Notes: generated by a model from the letters alone, not told the origin. Shown: positions 18,822-28,542, numbered from the stretch's first letter. The stretch is 64,000 nucleotides of DNA from Variovorax sp. CF079 (GCF_900101545.1 NZ_FMZU01000017.1:1-64000); one strand, 5' to 3'. Program-made: numbers and translations.

Positions 18822-20882
18822 TCACTCCTCGTCGCGCACCCGGTGCTGTCCCATCAGCGTCTGCTGCAGCGCCGGCGGCACCGCCTCGTAGTGCGAGAGC
18901 TCGATGGTGTAGCGCCCCTGCCCGCTGGTCAGCGCATTGAGCCGCGACTGGTAGCCCGACAACTCTGACAGCGGCACCTGCCCCCGGATCAGCACCGTAC
19001 CCGCCGAGCCGTTGGAGGTGCCCGTGACCAGGCCGCGCCGCCCCGACAGGTCGCCCGTGACGTCGCCGATCGCCGTGTCCGGCGCGGCGATGTCGATCTG
19101 CACCACCGGCTCCAGCACGATCGCGCGCGCCGCCTGGATGGCCGCGATGAAGGCCTTGCGGCCGGCGGTGGCGAAGGCGATGTCCTTGCTATCGACGCTG
19201 TGGTGCTTGCCGTCGTAGACCACCACGCGCACGTCGACCACCGGGTAGCCGGCGATCGCGCCGCGTTCGAGCACCTCGCGCACGCCCTTCTCGACCGCGG
19301 GGATGAACTGGCTCGGAATGGTTCCGCCCCGCACCTCGTCGGCGAACTCGAAGCCGGAACCGCGCGGCAGCGGCTCGATGCGCAGGAACACCTCGCCGAA
19401 CTGGCCGGCGCCGCCGGTCTGCTTCTTGTGGCGGTGGTGGCCCTCGGCCGGCACCGTCACGGTCTCGCGGTAGGCGATGCGCGGCGGCCGCGTGTTGACC
19501 TCGAAGCGGTAGACCTCGCGCAGCCGCTCGAGCAGCACGCGCAGGTGCAGCTCGCCCAGGCCGTAGACGATGGTCTCGTTGGTGACCACCACATGCTCCA
19601 GCCGCAGGCAGGGATCCTCGTCGACCAGCTTGCCGAGGATCTCCCACATGCGCTGCTCGTCGCCATGCCGCTTGGGCTCGATCGCCAGCCCGTGCACCGG
19701 GATCGGGAATTCCAGCGGCGCGAGATGAACCCGGTCGTCCTCGGCCGCGTCGTGCAGCACGGCGTCGAAATGGATCTCGTCGACCTTGGCCACGGCCGCG
19801 ATGTCGCCCGGCAGCACGCGCGACACCTCCACATGGTCCTTGCCCTGCAGCAAGAACAGGTGGCCCACTTTGAAGGGCTTGCGCCCGTCGCCGATGTAGA
19901 GCTGGCTGTCGCGCGTGAGCGTGCCCTGGTGCACGCGGAAAATGCCCATCTTGCCGACATAGGGGTCGACCGTGACCTTGAACACGTGCGCCAGCACGTG
20001 CAGCGAAGGGTCGGGCCTGGCCTCCACGGGCTTGGCCTCGGCACCCTCGCCGACGATGAAGTTCGGCGGGTTGGCCTCGGTCGGGTCGGGCAGGAGCTTG
20101 ACGATCACGTCCAGCAACTCGGCCACGCCGGCGCCGCTGCGCGACGAGACGAAGCACACCGGGATCAGGTGGCCTTCGCGCAGCGCCTGCTCGAGCGGCG
20201 CGTGCAGCTCGGCCGGATCCACGTCGCCCTCTTCGAGATAGCGTTCGACGAAGGCCGCGTCGACCTCGACCACCTGCTCCACCAGCGCGCGGTGCGCCGC
20301 TTCGACGGGGCCGAAGTCGGACTGCCCGAAGCGGTTGAAGAAGCAGTCCACCACCTGCTTGCCGACCCCGTCGGGCAGGTTCAGCGGCAGGCATTGGCGG
20401 CCGAAGGTGGCCTGGATGTCGGCCAGCAGGCCCGCCAGCGAGACGCCCTGCGAGTCGATCTTGTTGACGATGATCATGCGGGCGAGGTGGCGCGAGGCCG
20501 CGTACTCCATCATGCGCACGGCCATCGGCTCGATGCCGGTGGCGGCATTGATGACCACCGCCGCCGTTTCGACCGCCTCCAGCGCCGGCAGGCTCTGGCC
20601 GAGGAAGTCGGGCCCGCCGGGCGTGTCGATGAAATGGATGCGCGTGCCGGCATGCGTCAGGTGCATCACCGATGCGTTGAGAGAATGCTGCATGCGCCGC
20701 TCGATCGGATCGTGGTCGCTGACGGTACTGCCCCGCTCGACGCTGCCCGGCGCGCCGATGGCACCCGCCTTGTACAGCAGGGCCTCGGCCAGGGTGGTCT
20801 TGCCCGAGGCCGAGGCCCCGACGAGCGCCAGTGTGCGCACCGTCTCCATTTCGGCCGCGAGGCCGTTCGATCGGCTTGGCAT
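18822..20882 (-). CDS. EF-G-like GTPase (FusA2 type)
   Basis: This 686-residue protein has the domain order of elongation factor G: a GTPase domain, a beta-barrel domain II, and domains III-V ending in IEPLPRGSGFEFADEVRGG and AIGDVTGDLSGRRGLV. The GTPase motifs depart from true EF-G. The P-loop is GASASGKTT, not AHIDAGKTT; the G3 motif is DTPGGPDF, lacking the catalytic His of DTPGH; and NKID is intact. Such divergent paralogues (EF-G2-like) accompany a genuine fusA elsewhere and are not thought to be the main translocase. A GGGAGGAG ribosome site supports this start. The gene stands alone, convergent with the amidase. Confidence 0.85.
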   Translation of the reverse strand: MPSRSNGLAAEMETVRTLALVGASASGKTTLAEALLYKAGAIGAPGSVERGSTVSDHDPIERRMQHSLNASVMHLTHAGTRIHFIDTPGGPDFLGQSLPALEAVETAAVVINAATGIEPMAVRMMEYAASRHLARMIIVNKIDSQGVSLAGLLADIQATFGRQCLPLNLPDGVGKQVVDCFFNRFGQSDFGPVEAAHRALVEQVVEVDAAFVERYLEEGDVDPAELHAPLEQALREGHLIPVCFVSSRSGAGVAELLDVIVKLLPDPTEANPPNFIVGEGAEAKPVEARPDPSLHVLAHVFKVTVDPYVGKMGIFRVHQGTLTRDSQLYIGDGRKPFKVGHLFLLQGKDHVEVSRVLPGDIAAVAKVDEIHFDAVLHDAAEDDRVHLAPLEFPIPVHGLAIEPKRHGDEQRMWEILGKLVDEDPCLRLEHVVVTNETIVYGLGELHLRVLLERLREVYRFEVNTRPPRIAYRETVTVPAEGHHRHKKQTGGAGQFGEVFLRIEPLPRGSGFEFADEVRGGTIPSQFIPAVEKGVREVLERGAIAGYPVVDVRVVVYDGKHHSVDSKDIAFATAGRKAFIAAIQAARAIVLEPVVQIDIAAPDTAIGDVTGDLSGRRGLVTGTSNGSAGTVLIRGQVPLSELSGYQSRLNALTSGQGRYTIELSHYEAVPPALQQTLMGQHRVRDEE

Positions 20883-20991
20883 GGGTGGTCTCCTCCCGCC
20901 CGGAAGGCGCGCCGGACGGCTGGTTGGGATCGCGTGTTTGCCTCTGCCGACCCAGCGTACGGGATTGACCGGCCTGGCGCAAGCGGGTCAG

Positions 20992-21825
20992 CTACGACGT
21001 GACGATCGCTTCGCCTCCAGGGTTTCGCAGGGTCTGCCTTCCCAGGGCGTGCAGCACAGGCAGGGCCGCGAGCGCCGCCGTCAGATGCTTGAGGGTGTGG
21101 CCCGATATCAGCTGCTGCGTCACCTCGTAGATCGCGTGGTCCGACAACTCGAACAGCTTGGCCAGGCCGTAGAAGAAGATCACCCAGCCCAGCTTGACCC
21201 CGATGGCGCCGCTCACCGGCTTGGCGAGCGCCAGCGTCAGGACCAGCGCCATGCCGCCGTACTGGACCAGTGCCCACGGCAGCACGTCCCCGGTTTCGTG
21301 ATGGACACCCACTGCCAGCAGCCCCCCGGCCAGCGTGAACCAAGCCGCCGGCCAGCCGGCGCGCGCACTCACCCTGTCGCAGACCGCAACACCCAGGATG
21401 CCGGCGAACGCGACCGCCATGCCGGCACGGTCTGCGGCCAGCCGCAGACCGTCGGGCTGCACGTGATAGAAGGCCGAGCCCGCGGCGGTGAGGACCAGTC
21501 CCGCGAAGAACATCCAGGCGCAATCGAGCGCGTTGTCGGGGAGCTGGTTCGGGGGCTGCGGGCCCGGCACGGCGTCCTGAGCGTCTTTGTGAGCCCGGTC
21601 CAGCCGGCGCAGCCGGAGCAGGCCCCAGATGCCGATCGCCGCAAAGGGCAGATTACTCAGCACGTCCATCGAGTTCGGGAGCCCGTGCCAGGCACGGTTG
21701 TCGGCAAAGGCCGCAGCGGCCATTTCGGGCGTCGGCAGCGCGGGCCCAATGATGGCGGTCACCCACAGCAAGGCGAACAGGATCAGCAATCCGCGTTCGC
21801 GAGGTGAGAGCGACGGCACAACCAT
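20992..21825 (-). CDS. Ceramidase-like (CREST superfamily) membrane protein
   Basis: This 277-residue protein has about seven hydrophobic segments. Features that fit the alkaline ceramidase/CREST hydrolase superfamily are a conserved Ser-His region (TAAGSAFYHVQPDGLRLAADR, with Ser, His and Asp), a second polar site (LFELSDHAIYEV), and a late histidine pair (SGHTLKHLTAALA). In that superfamily these residues hold a zinc used for amide hydrolysis. The usual Asn-Leu-Pro-Phe of the second helix is present (LSNLPFAAIGIWG). Substrates in bacteria are unknown. I chose the ATG that starts MVVPSLSPRERG, just before the first helix. It stands between unrelated genes. Confidence 0.7.
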   Translation of the reverse strand: MVVPSLSPRERGLLILFALLWVTAIIGPALPTPEMAAAAFADNRAWHGLPNSMDVLSNLPFAAIGIWGLLRLRRLDRAHKDAQDAVPGPQPPNQLPDNALDCAWMFFAGLVLTAAGSAFYHVQPDGLRLAADRAGMAVAFAGILGVAVCDRVSARAGWPAAWFTLAGGLLAVGVHHETGDVLPWALVQYGGMALVLTLALAKPVSGAIGVKLGWVIFFYGLAKLFELSDHAIYEVTQQLISGHTLKHLTAALAALPVLHALGRQTLRNPGGEAIVTS

Positions 21826-21933
21826 GGCGGAACTCCAGGTAGCTCGAGGAGGCGGAATCCAATTTTCCACCACCTCAGGCAACAGCCGACAATATTCCTC
21901 ACCATGCCGAGTGCATCGGCGAAAAGGCTGACC

Positions 21934-22419
21934 ATGAAAACCTTGTTTCTGGTGCGGCATGCCAAGTCGAGTCGCGACGATCCGTCCTTGCCCGATCGGG
22001 AGCGGCCATTGAACGATCGCGGCCGCGATGATGCGCCCAGGATGGGCAAGCGCCTGACCCAGCGCGGGGTGAAACCCGATCTGCTCGTGTCGAGCCCGGC
22101 GCTGCGGGCGCTGACGACGGCGCAACTCATCGCCGACGAGATCGGCTACCCACGCAAGAACATCGTCGTCGATGAGCGGCTCTACGCCAGCAGCCCGGAC
22201 GACCTGCTGGCCGTCATTTGCGCGCTCGACGACAAGCTGGACCGCGTGATGCTCTTCGGCCACAACCCCGAGTTCACCGAGCTCGCGCACCGGCTGTCGA
22301 GCGAGATCATCGACATGCCCACCTGCGCCGTCGCCGAGTTCCGCTTCGATGCCAAGGCATGGGCGGATGTCTCGGAGGCCGGCCCGGCGAAGGCGAAGCT
22401 GGACGCGCCGAAGAAGTAG
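21934..22419 (+). CDS. SixA-like phosphohistidine phosphatase
   Basis: This 161-residue histidine-phosphatase-superfamily protein of the SixA type has the RHG-like motif LVRHAKSS at the N-terminus (His about residue 8), the second histidine in LFGHNPEF, and SSPALRALTTAQLIADEI in between. SixA in E. coli removes phosphate from histidine on HPt domains and on the nitrogen phosphotransferase protein. The length is typical. A GAAAAGG ribosome site favours this ATG over an upstream in-frame ATG at 21904. The C-terminus ends in a Lys/Ala-rich tail. It is a single gene, divergent from the ceramidase-like gene. Confidence 0.88.
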   Translation: MKTLFLVRHAKSSRDDPSLPDRERPLNDRGRDDAPRMGKRLTQRGVKPDLLVSSPALRALTTAQLIADEIGYPRKNIVVDERLYASSPDDLLAVICALDDKLDRVMLFGHNPEFTELAHRLSSEIIDMPTCAVAEFRFDAKAWADVSEAGPAKAKLDAPKK

Positions 22420-22428
22420 TTCTGCCGA

Positions 22429-23004
22429 CTAAGCGAGCAGCGACACCCCAGTCAGCCAACGGTGTGCCCCAAACAGGAAGCCGGCATACACCACCAAGCC
22501 ACCCGCGAGCGCCATGATGTCGTTCAGAGCACCCGGCGGAGCGCCAGGCACGCTGTGTGGCACAGCGCGGCGTTGGACGGAGATCCAGTCGGCCGCTGCC
22601 CAGACGAGGAAAGCCCCGAACAGCAACACGTCGGCCAGCGTGCCATTGCCCAGCAGGTGCGCCGTTGCCCAGAGCGCCACGGCAAGCAGCATGGGGTGCT
22701 TGACCGTTCGCTGGATGCGCCCGGGCAGGTAGGCCGCGAACAGCAGTGGAAACACCGGCAGCATCAACAGCAGCGCGACATGCCGCAGCGCGGGCGGCGG
22801 CGTGTAAAGCACCACCGGCGTCTGGCGAGCCAGGCCATAACCATAGATAAGCAACACCAGGCCGGCGAGCGAGGCCAGGGCGTACATGCCTTTCCAAACC
22901 CGCTCGCCGCGCCGTTCGATCTGTGCACCGCGCCAGGCGGGCGCGACGATCGACACCGAATGAATGCCAAGGAACAGGATGAGGCCAACGACAAGAAGAG
23001 ACAT
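22429..23004 (-). CDS. NnrU family membrane protein
   Basis: This 191-residue integral membrane protein has about six hydrophobic segments. The N-terminus LILFLGIHSVSIVAPAWRG is the NnrU start (Gly-x-His-Ser in helix 1), TVKHPMLLAVALWATAHLL is the central conserved segment, and LFGAFLVWAAADW follows. NnrU is linked to nitrite and nitric oxide metabolism in alpha-proteobacteria, and distant relatives are membrane methyltransferases. No denitrification gene is nearby. It follows dnaE2 in the same direction with a 51-base gap and may be read through from it. Confidence 0.82.
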   Translation of the reverse strand: MSLLVVGLILFLGIHSVSIVAPAWRGAQIERRGERVWKGMYALASLAGLVLLIYGYGLARQTPVVLYTPPPALRHVALLLMLPVFPLLFAAYLPGRIQRTVKHPMLLAVALWATAHLLGNGTLADVLLFGAFLVWAAADWISVQRRAVPHSVPGAPPGALNDIMALAGGLVVYAGFLFGAHRWLTGVSLLA

Positions 23005-23055
23005 GAGAACTACCTCCGGGCGGCGCTGCTGGCCGCAGTGGCCGTTGAACGATTG

Positions 23056-26000
23056 TCAGTGGAAATCGCGGCTCTTGTTGCTCTTGGCCAGCCGGCCGAG
23101 CAGCGGCGTCAGGTCCTTGAAGCCGGTGGCCACCAGGTGGCGCACCTCGCCGCCGCTGTCCACGTCGCGCTGCCAGGTGCCCTGCACCGCGAGCAGGTGC
23201 GACTTGAGCAGCGGCTCGCGCCAGGCCTCGACCACGTGGCTCCAGACGATCACGTTGACGTTGCCGGTCTCGTCTTCGAGCGTGACGAAGATGGTGTCCT
23301 TGGCGGTCTGCGGGCGCTGGCGTCCCATCACGATGCCGCAGGCGCGCACGGTCTGGCCGCTCGGCACCTCGCGCAGCTGTTCGGCGCTCGATAGCCTCAT
23401 GCGCGCGAGCCGCGGGCGCAGCAGCGCCAGGGGATGGCGGCGCAGCGTGAAGCCCAGCGAGGCGTAGTCGCCCACGATCTCCTCGCCCTCGGGCGCGAGG
23501 GGCAGTTGCAGGGCCGCTTCGTGGATGGGCACGCCCTTGAGCAGCGCCGGCGCACGGCGCTGCGCGGTGGCATCCCACACCTGCTGGCGGCGGTGGCCCG
23601 AGAGCGTGATCAAGGCATCGGCCGCTGCGAGCGCCGCCATGTCCTTGGCGTCGAGTTCGGCGCGCAGGGCCAGGTCTTCGGTGCTGGTGAAGGCGGCCTG
23701 GGCGCGGGCTTCGAGCATGCGCTTCGCGCCGGCCTCGCTGAGGCTGGCGATGCGGCGCAGGCCGAGGCGCACGGCAGGTTGGCTCAGGTTGCCGAGGCGG
23801 GTGGCGAAGCGCGGGTTGACGGCAGGTGGCACCTCTGCCGGCGACTCCAGGGTGCAATCCCATTCGCTCGCCGTCACATCCACCGGCCGCACCTCGACGC
23901 CATGACGCCGCGCATCCTGCACCAGCTGCGAGGGCGAGTAGAAACCCATGGGCTGCGAGTCGAGCAGCGCGGCCAGGAAGCAGGCGGGCTCGTGCAGCTT
24001 GAGCCAGCTGCTCACGATCACCAGCAGCGCGAAGCTCGCGGCATGGCTTTCGGGGAAGCCATAGTCGCCGAAACCCAGCACCTGCTGGTAGATGGCTTCG
24101 GCAAAGGCGCGGTCGTACTCTCTGTCGACCATGCCCTCCACCAGCTTGCCGTGGAACTTGTCGATGCCGCCCTTGCGCTTCCAGGCCGCCATCGCGCGAC
24201 GCAGGCGATCGGCCTCGTCGGGCGTGAAGCCGGCGGCGATGATCGCGATCTGCATCACCTGCTCCTGGAAGATCGGCACGCCCAGCGTGCGCTCGAGCGC
24301 GGGGCGCAAAGCTTCCTTCGCGTATTCGATGGGAATGCCTTTGCGCACCTTCTCGCGGTTCTTCAGGTACGGGTGCACCATGCCGCCCTGAATCGGCCCC
24401 GGCCGCACGATCGCAACTTCGATCACCAGGTCTTCATAAGTTCTCGGCTTGAGGCGCGGCAGCATCGACATCTGCGCCCGGCTCTCGATCTGGAACACGC
24501 CGATGGTGTCGGCATCGCAGATCATGTCGAACACGGCCTCGTCGTCGTTCGGTATCTGGTGCATTTGCAGCGCCGTCTTGCGCCAGCCGTTGACCATGGC
24601 CAGCGCGCGCCGGATCGCGCTCAGCATGCCGAGCGCCAGCACGTCGACCTTGAGCATGCCCATGGCCTCGAGATCGTCCTTTTCCCACTGGATGACGGAG
24701 CGGTCCTTCATCGACGCGTTCTCGACCGGCACCAGGCGCGTGAGCTTGGTCTGCGTGAGCACGAAGCCGCCCACGTGCTGGCTCAGGTGGCGCGGAAAGC
24801 CCTTGAGCTGCTGCGTGAGCTCGATCCACTGGTACAGCTTCCGCATGTCTTCCCGCAGGTTCACGCGCTGCATCGCTTCTTCGAGGCGCTGGTCGAGCAC
24901 GACGTGGTCGAACCAGTAGTGGTCCTTGGCGAACTCGTCGACGAGACGCGCATCGATGCCCAGCGCCTTGCCCACGTCGCGCAACGCGCTGCGCGAGCGG
25001 TAGCAGATCACGACCGCGGCGATGGCGGCGCGGTCGCGGCCGTATTTCTGGTAGATGTACTGGATCACCTCCTCGCGCCGCTGGTGCTCGAAGTCGACGT
25101 CGATGTCGGGCGGCTCGCGGCGCTCGCGGCTCAAAAAGCGCTCGAACAGCAGGTGGCCGGTATCGGGGTCGATGGCGGTGATGCCGAGGCAGTAGCAGAC
25201 GGCCGAGTTGGCGGATGAGCCGCGGCCCTGGCACAGGATGTCTTTGGAGCGTGCGAAATGCACGATGTCTTCGACGGTGAGGAAGAACATCTCGTAGTGA
25301 AGTTCGACGATCAGGTCGAGCTCGTGCTGGACCTGCGCTTGCACCTTCTGCGGAATGCCCGCGGGATATTTCACTCGCGCGCCCTCCCAGGTCTTGCGCA
25401 CCAGCGTCTCGGCCGGCGTCTCGCCGCTCGCTACGCTCTCGAGCGGGTACTTGTAGTGCTCGCGGATCACGTCGAGATCGAAGCGGCAGCGCCGCGCGAC
25501 TTCGAGCGTGTTGGCGAGCAGCTCGGCCGGATAGAGCTCGGCCAGGCGCAGGCGCGAACGCAGATGCCGCTCGGCATTGGACTGCAGCGCAAAGCCGCAC
25601 TCGGCCACCGGCCTGCCTTCGCGCACGGCGGTGATCACGTCCTGCAGCGGCTTGCGCGAACGCACGTGCATGTGCACGTCGCCGGCCGCCACCAGCGGCA
25701 CGCCGGTTTGCGCACTCGCCTGCTGCAAGGCGGCGAGCCAGAGGTCGTCGTCGAGCTCGTTCTGCAACTCGACCGCAATCCAGAGATGCCCCTCGAAAAG
25801 ACGCGCGGCCTCAGCCACATCGGCGCAGAGCGCTGCAACATCGGGCATGGCGCCCGGCGTGCGCAGCGGCACGAAAAGAATTTCGCAATCGCGCAGCGAG
25901 GCCACGTCGCTTTGCGCCCAGCTCACGCGGTAGCTGCCCTTGGGCGCCGTGGTGCGCGCCGCGGTGATGAACTCGCAGAGATTGCCCCAGCCTTCGAGGT

Positions 26001-26376
26001 CGTGCGCGATCGTCACCAGCTTGAAGCGCTCGAACGCGAACTCGCTGCCGAGCAGCAGCCGGAACGGATGTCGTTCCGTGGGGGCCAGCGTTTCGAGGTA
26101 TTCCCTGAGCCCCTCGTGCGCGCGCACCACGCCGGCCACCGAGCATTCGTCGGTGATCGCGAGCGCCTCGTAGCCGAGGTCGTAGGCACGCTGCACCAGC
26201 TCTTCGGGGTGCGATGCGCCACGCTGGAAGCTGAAGTTCGTGATGCAGTGCAGTTCGGCATAAGAAGGCAGGCTCGGCGCCTGCAGCGGCTCGGGCTGCG
26301 ACCGCCACGGCAGCGCATGCACCGTGGCCGAGGCCCGTGCGCGCTTCTGGATCTGCTTGTCGCTGAGTTCAGGCAT
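23056..26376 (-). CDS. dnaE2: Error-prone DNA polymerase DnaE2
   Basis: This 1106-residue C-family polymerase performs SOS mutagenesis across DNA lesions with ImuA and ImuB. The N-terminal PHP domain starts YAELHCITNFSFQRGASHPE, and the palm contains EPPDIDVDFEHQRREEVIQY, with the Asp-x-Asp-x-Asp-type metal site. Later motifs include SHAASFALLVIVSSWLKLHE and a C-terminal OB-fold (RACGIVMGRQRPQTAKDTIF). The PHP first motif reads H-x-I-T-N, lacking the second His of replicative DnaE, as is usual for DnaE2. The start overlaps the imuB stop by 8 bases. It is the last gene of the LexA-controlled cassette. Confidence 0.95.
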   Translation of the reverse strand: MPELSDKQIQKRARASATVHALPWRSQPEPLQAPSLPSYAELHCITNFSFQRGASHPEELVQRAYDLGYEALAITDECSVAGVVRAHEGLREYLETLAPTERHPFRLLLGSEFAFERFKLVTIAHDLEGWGNLCEFITAARTTAPKGSYRVSWAQSDVASLRDCEILFVPLRTPGAMPDVAALCADVAEAARLFEGHLWIAVELQNELDDDLWLAALQQASAQTGVPLVAAGDVHMHVRSRKPLQDVITAVREGRPVAECGFALQSNAERHLRSRLRLAELYPAELLANTLEVARRCRFDLDVIREHYKYPLESVASGETPAETLVRKTWEGARVKYPAGIPQKVQAQVQHELDLIVELHYEMFFLTVEDIVHFARSKDILCQGRGSSANSAVCYCLGITAIDPDTGHLLFERFLSRERREPPDIDVDFEHQRREEVIQYIYQKYGRDRAAIAAVVICYRSRSALRDVGKALGIDARLVDEFAKDHYWFDHVVLDQRLEEAMQRVNLREDMRKLYQWIELTQQLKGFPRHLSQHVGGFVLTQTKLTRLVPVENASMKDRSVIQWEKDDLEAMGMLKVDVLALGMLSAIRRALAMVNGWRKTALQMHQIPNDDEAVFDMICDADTIGVFQIESRAQMSMLPRLKPRTYEDLVIEVAIVRPGPIQGGMVHPYLKNREKVRKGIPIEYAKEALRPALERTLGVPIFQEQVMQIAIIAAGFTPDEADRLRRAMAAWKRKGGIDKFHGKLVEGMVDREYDRAFAEAIYQQVLGFGDYGFPESHAASFALLVIVSSWLKLHEPACFLAALLDSQPMGFYSPSQLVQDARRHGVEVRPVDVTASEWDCTLESPAEVPPAVNPRFATRLGNLSQPAVRLGLRRIASLSEAGAKRMLEARAQAAFTSTEDLALRAELDAKDMAALAAADALITLSGHRRQQVWDATAQRRAPALLKGVPIHEAALQLPLAPEGEEIVGDYASLGFTLRRHPLALLRPRLARMRLSSAEQLREVPSGQTVRACGIVMGRQRPQTAKDTIFVTLEDETGNVNVIVWSHVVEAWREPLLKSHLLAVQGTWQRDVDSGGEVRHLVATGFKDLTPLLGRLAKSNKSRDFH

Positions 26377-27682
26377 ACATGCCCTGCAGGTACCAGCGCG
26401 GCGCCTCGGAAGTGAAGCAGGACGAAGGCCGCTCGCGATAGATCCACACCAGGCCGGCCTTCGGGCTTTCCGCGATGTAGTAATCGCGCACCACGGGCTG
26501 GCCCTCGCCCCACCAGCCGGCCTCCACCCGCTGCGGCCCGACCAGCTTGCGCAGGCGGCCCTGGTAGCACGGGCGCTCGCCTTCCATGTCCAGCCGCAGG
26601 GGCTCGCGCAACAGCCACGATGGATAGAGCGCATCCGGCTGCGAGACAGGCGACGCATCGGCGCGCGCCTTGTGCAATGCGGGCTTCCACACCTGCTTGC
26701 ATTCCGGCCGATGGTCGGCCTGTGCGACCGCGCGCAGCACCTGCTGCGCGCCCAGCCGCGCGCTGAGCCGCTCGACCAGCTCGTGCAGCTTGTCGCCCTT
26801 GCGGTTGTCTTCCGGCAGAAAGCTCGTGCTGGCGCCGGCCCAGGGCGTGGTCTCGATCGAGCGCAGGCGCAGCCAGCTGGCGGGCGCGGCCAGCGTCGTG
26901 AGCGCGAGCCGCTCGGCCAGAAGACGCCGCAGGTGCGCCATGTCCTGCGTGGGCTCGGCCGTGCGCACCGTGACCTGCTGGTGCGGCGGCAGGTCGACGC
27001 CGTTGAAGCGCCGGAGGTCGAGCGTCCATTGCAGTTCGAGCGCCACCGCGCCGCGCTGGCGCGCGGCGAGCCAGATCTGCAGCGCGCTGAGCAGGCGGTT
27101 GGCCGACCACATGAGTTCGGGCGCGCTTTCGGCCAGCGCGGGCAGCTCCAGCTTCTGCTCGAACGCGTCGGGCAGCGTGAGCCAGGCATGGCTTTCGGGG
27201 CGCAGGCCCCAGGCGGCATCGAGCGCTTCGCGCAGTTCCTTGCCGAAGCGGCGCGTGAGCCCGCCGCGCGGCAGCGCCGCCACGTCGCCCCAGGTGCGGC
27301 AACCCAGGTGCGCCAGCACGTCGAGGTGATCGCGCGCCGCGCTCAGCGTGTCGAGCGGCAGGTCGGAAGACGAGTCGCCCGGCGGCTCTTCGCCGCGCGC
27401 GAACATGCGCAGCCGTGCGAGCGCGATCAGGCTGGTCGCGCCCTGTGCCCGCTGCACGGGCACCGGCGCGGGATTGGTTCGCGCCAGCTCGCGCATCAGC
27501 GCCAGGCGCCCGCCCCAGAGCCGCTCGCAGGCCGAGACTTCGAGCAGCAGCGCCTCGTCGTCGACCCAGACGACGCGCGGCGTGAACTGCAAGGCCCACC
27601 AGCCGAGCGCCTCGAGGGGCGGCAACGGCAGCGCGGTATCGGAGAGGAGCTCAGGCGGCCAGCGCAATGCGATCCAGTGCAT
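26369..27682 (-). CDS. imuB: ImuB, inactive Y-family polymerase-like mutasome protein
   Basis: This 437-residue product is ImuB, the adaptor that links ImuA and DnaE2 to the beta clamp. It has the Y-family layout (WIALRWPP, a palm, helix-hairpin-helix LAHLGCRTWGDVAALP, a little-finger domain) but lacks the full set of catalytic acidic residues. The C-terminal VRDYYIAESPKAGLVWIYRE motif is the conserved ImuB tail. It overlaps imuA upstream by 32 bases and dnaE2 downstream by 8, so the three are tightly co-translated. Confidence 0.92.
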   Translation of the reverse strand: MHWIALRWPPELLSDTALPLPPLEALGWWALQFTPRVVWVDDEALLLEVSACERLWGGRLALMRELARTNPAPVPVQRAQGATSLIALARLRMFARGEEPPGDSSSDLPLDTLSAARDHLDVLAHLGCRTWGDVAALPRGGLTRRFGKELREALDAAWGLRPESHAWLTLPDAFEQKLELPALAESAPELMWSANRLLSALQIWLAARQRGAVALELQWTLDLRRFNGVDLPPHQQVTVRTAEPTQDMAHLRRLLAERLALTTLAAPASWLRLRSIETTPWAGASTSFLPEDNRKGDKLHELVERLSARLGAQQVLRAVAQADHRPECKQVWKPALHKARADASPVSQPDALYPSWLLREPLRLDMEGERPCYQGRLRKLVGPQRVEAGWWGEGQPVVRDYYIAESPKAGLVWIYRERPSSCFTSEAPRWYLQGMYA

Positions 27683-28451
27683 GGCCTTTCTCCTGGTGGA
27701 GGCCGAGGCGGACCACGGTCGCGCCCTCGGCCATCGGCTGCAACCCGCCCTCCTGCTGCCACCGCAACTTGCGCCTGAGCTGGCTGGCCGCGAGCAGCGC
27801 CGTCATGCGTTCGCTGCGCGCCGGCAACCGGATGGGCGAAGCCAGCGGCGGGCCGCGGCGCTTGAGGATGTGGACGTCGATTTGCGCGCTGTCGTCCTCG
27901 CAGCTCGCCAACCGCAGGCGCAGCCGCGCCGGCGAGGTCGAATGGGCCGCTGTCTCGGGCCGGAACACGAACAGCAGGCTGTCGTGCTGCGCCGCCGCGA
28001 GCTGCAGCCGCCGCAGCTCGCCCACGCGCGCCTGCGGCAGCCAAGCCAGCACGGCGGCCATGTCGGCGCAGCGCAAGGCTTGTTCGCAGGCCCACAGCCT
28101 GGCCGCCGATGCCTCGCAACGAACCCACAGCAGCGCCTCCACCGGCAAGCCGCGCGCCGCCAGCGCGGGGCCAAAGGGCTCCTGCGGTGCGCCGATCAAG
28201 GCCACGGGGCCGTTGCCGCCCTGCACCGCCTGCGCCAGCGCAGGCAGCAGCAGTTGCCAGGCATGCGCCTCGGGCGCGGACTGCAGCAGCTCGGTCATCG
28301 CCCCCACCGGCCAGCCGCCGCCGGGCAGCTGCGCATTGAGCGCCGCATGGCCGGTGCCGACCACCTGTCCGTCGGCCAGGCCCAGCTCGTCCCCGCGCCA
28401 GACCTTGTGGCGCGCAGAAGAGGAAAAGGAGTCGAAGGAAGGGAGGCCCAT
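27651..28451 (-). CDS. imuA: ImuA, RecA-like mutasome protein
   Basis: This 266-residue protein is the first gene of the SOS mutasome. ImuA is a RecA-related protein without a normal Walker A. Here ALNAQLPGGGWPVGAMTELLQ starts the core, followed by LLLPALAQAVQG and an Arg-rich end. It works with ImuB and DnaE2 in DNA-damage tolerance. A perfect 16-bp LexA box is centred about 22 bases before its ATG, so the operon should be repressed until DNA damage. No clear ribosome site is visible. Confidence 0.92.
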   Translation of the reverse strand: MGLPSFDSFSSSARHKVWRGDELGLADGQVVGTGHAALNAQLPGGGWPVGAMTELLQSAPEAHAWQLLLPALAQAVQGGNGPVALIGAPQEPFGPALAARGLPVEALLWVRCEASAARLWACEQALRCADMAAVLAWLPQARVGELRRLQLAAAQHDSLLFVFRPETAAHSTSPARLRLRLASCEDDSAQIDVHILKRRGPPLASPIRLPARSERMTALLAASQLRRKLRWQQEGGLQPMAEGATVVRLGLHQEKGHALDRIALAA

Positions 28452-28465
28452 GATGGATCGAATAA

Positions 28466-28481
28466 CTGTATTTTTATACAG
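28466..28481 (-). promoter_or_regulatory. LexA (SOS) box
   Basis: CTGT-N8-ACAG with an all-A/T centre (ATTTTTAT) is a perfect match to the LexA site. It is 14 bases before the imuA start and explains SOS control of imuA-imuB-dnaE2. Being symmetrical, it might also affect the divergent toxin-antitoxin promoter about 60 bases away. Confidence 0.92.
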
Positions 28482-28542
28482 TATTCTTGGGCCGTCTCAG
28501 GATTTTTTAATCCCCTGCCCTCCGCGCGCCCTCAAGACACGC

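Noticed and set aside
23056-27219. dnaE2 read as a 1387-residue protein
   Set aside because: The extra N-terminal part is a shadow of imuB; the real start is the ATG at 26376, overlapping the imuB stop.
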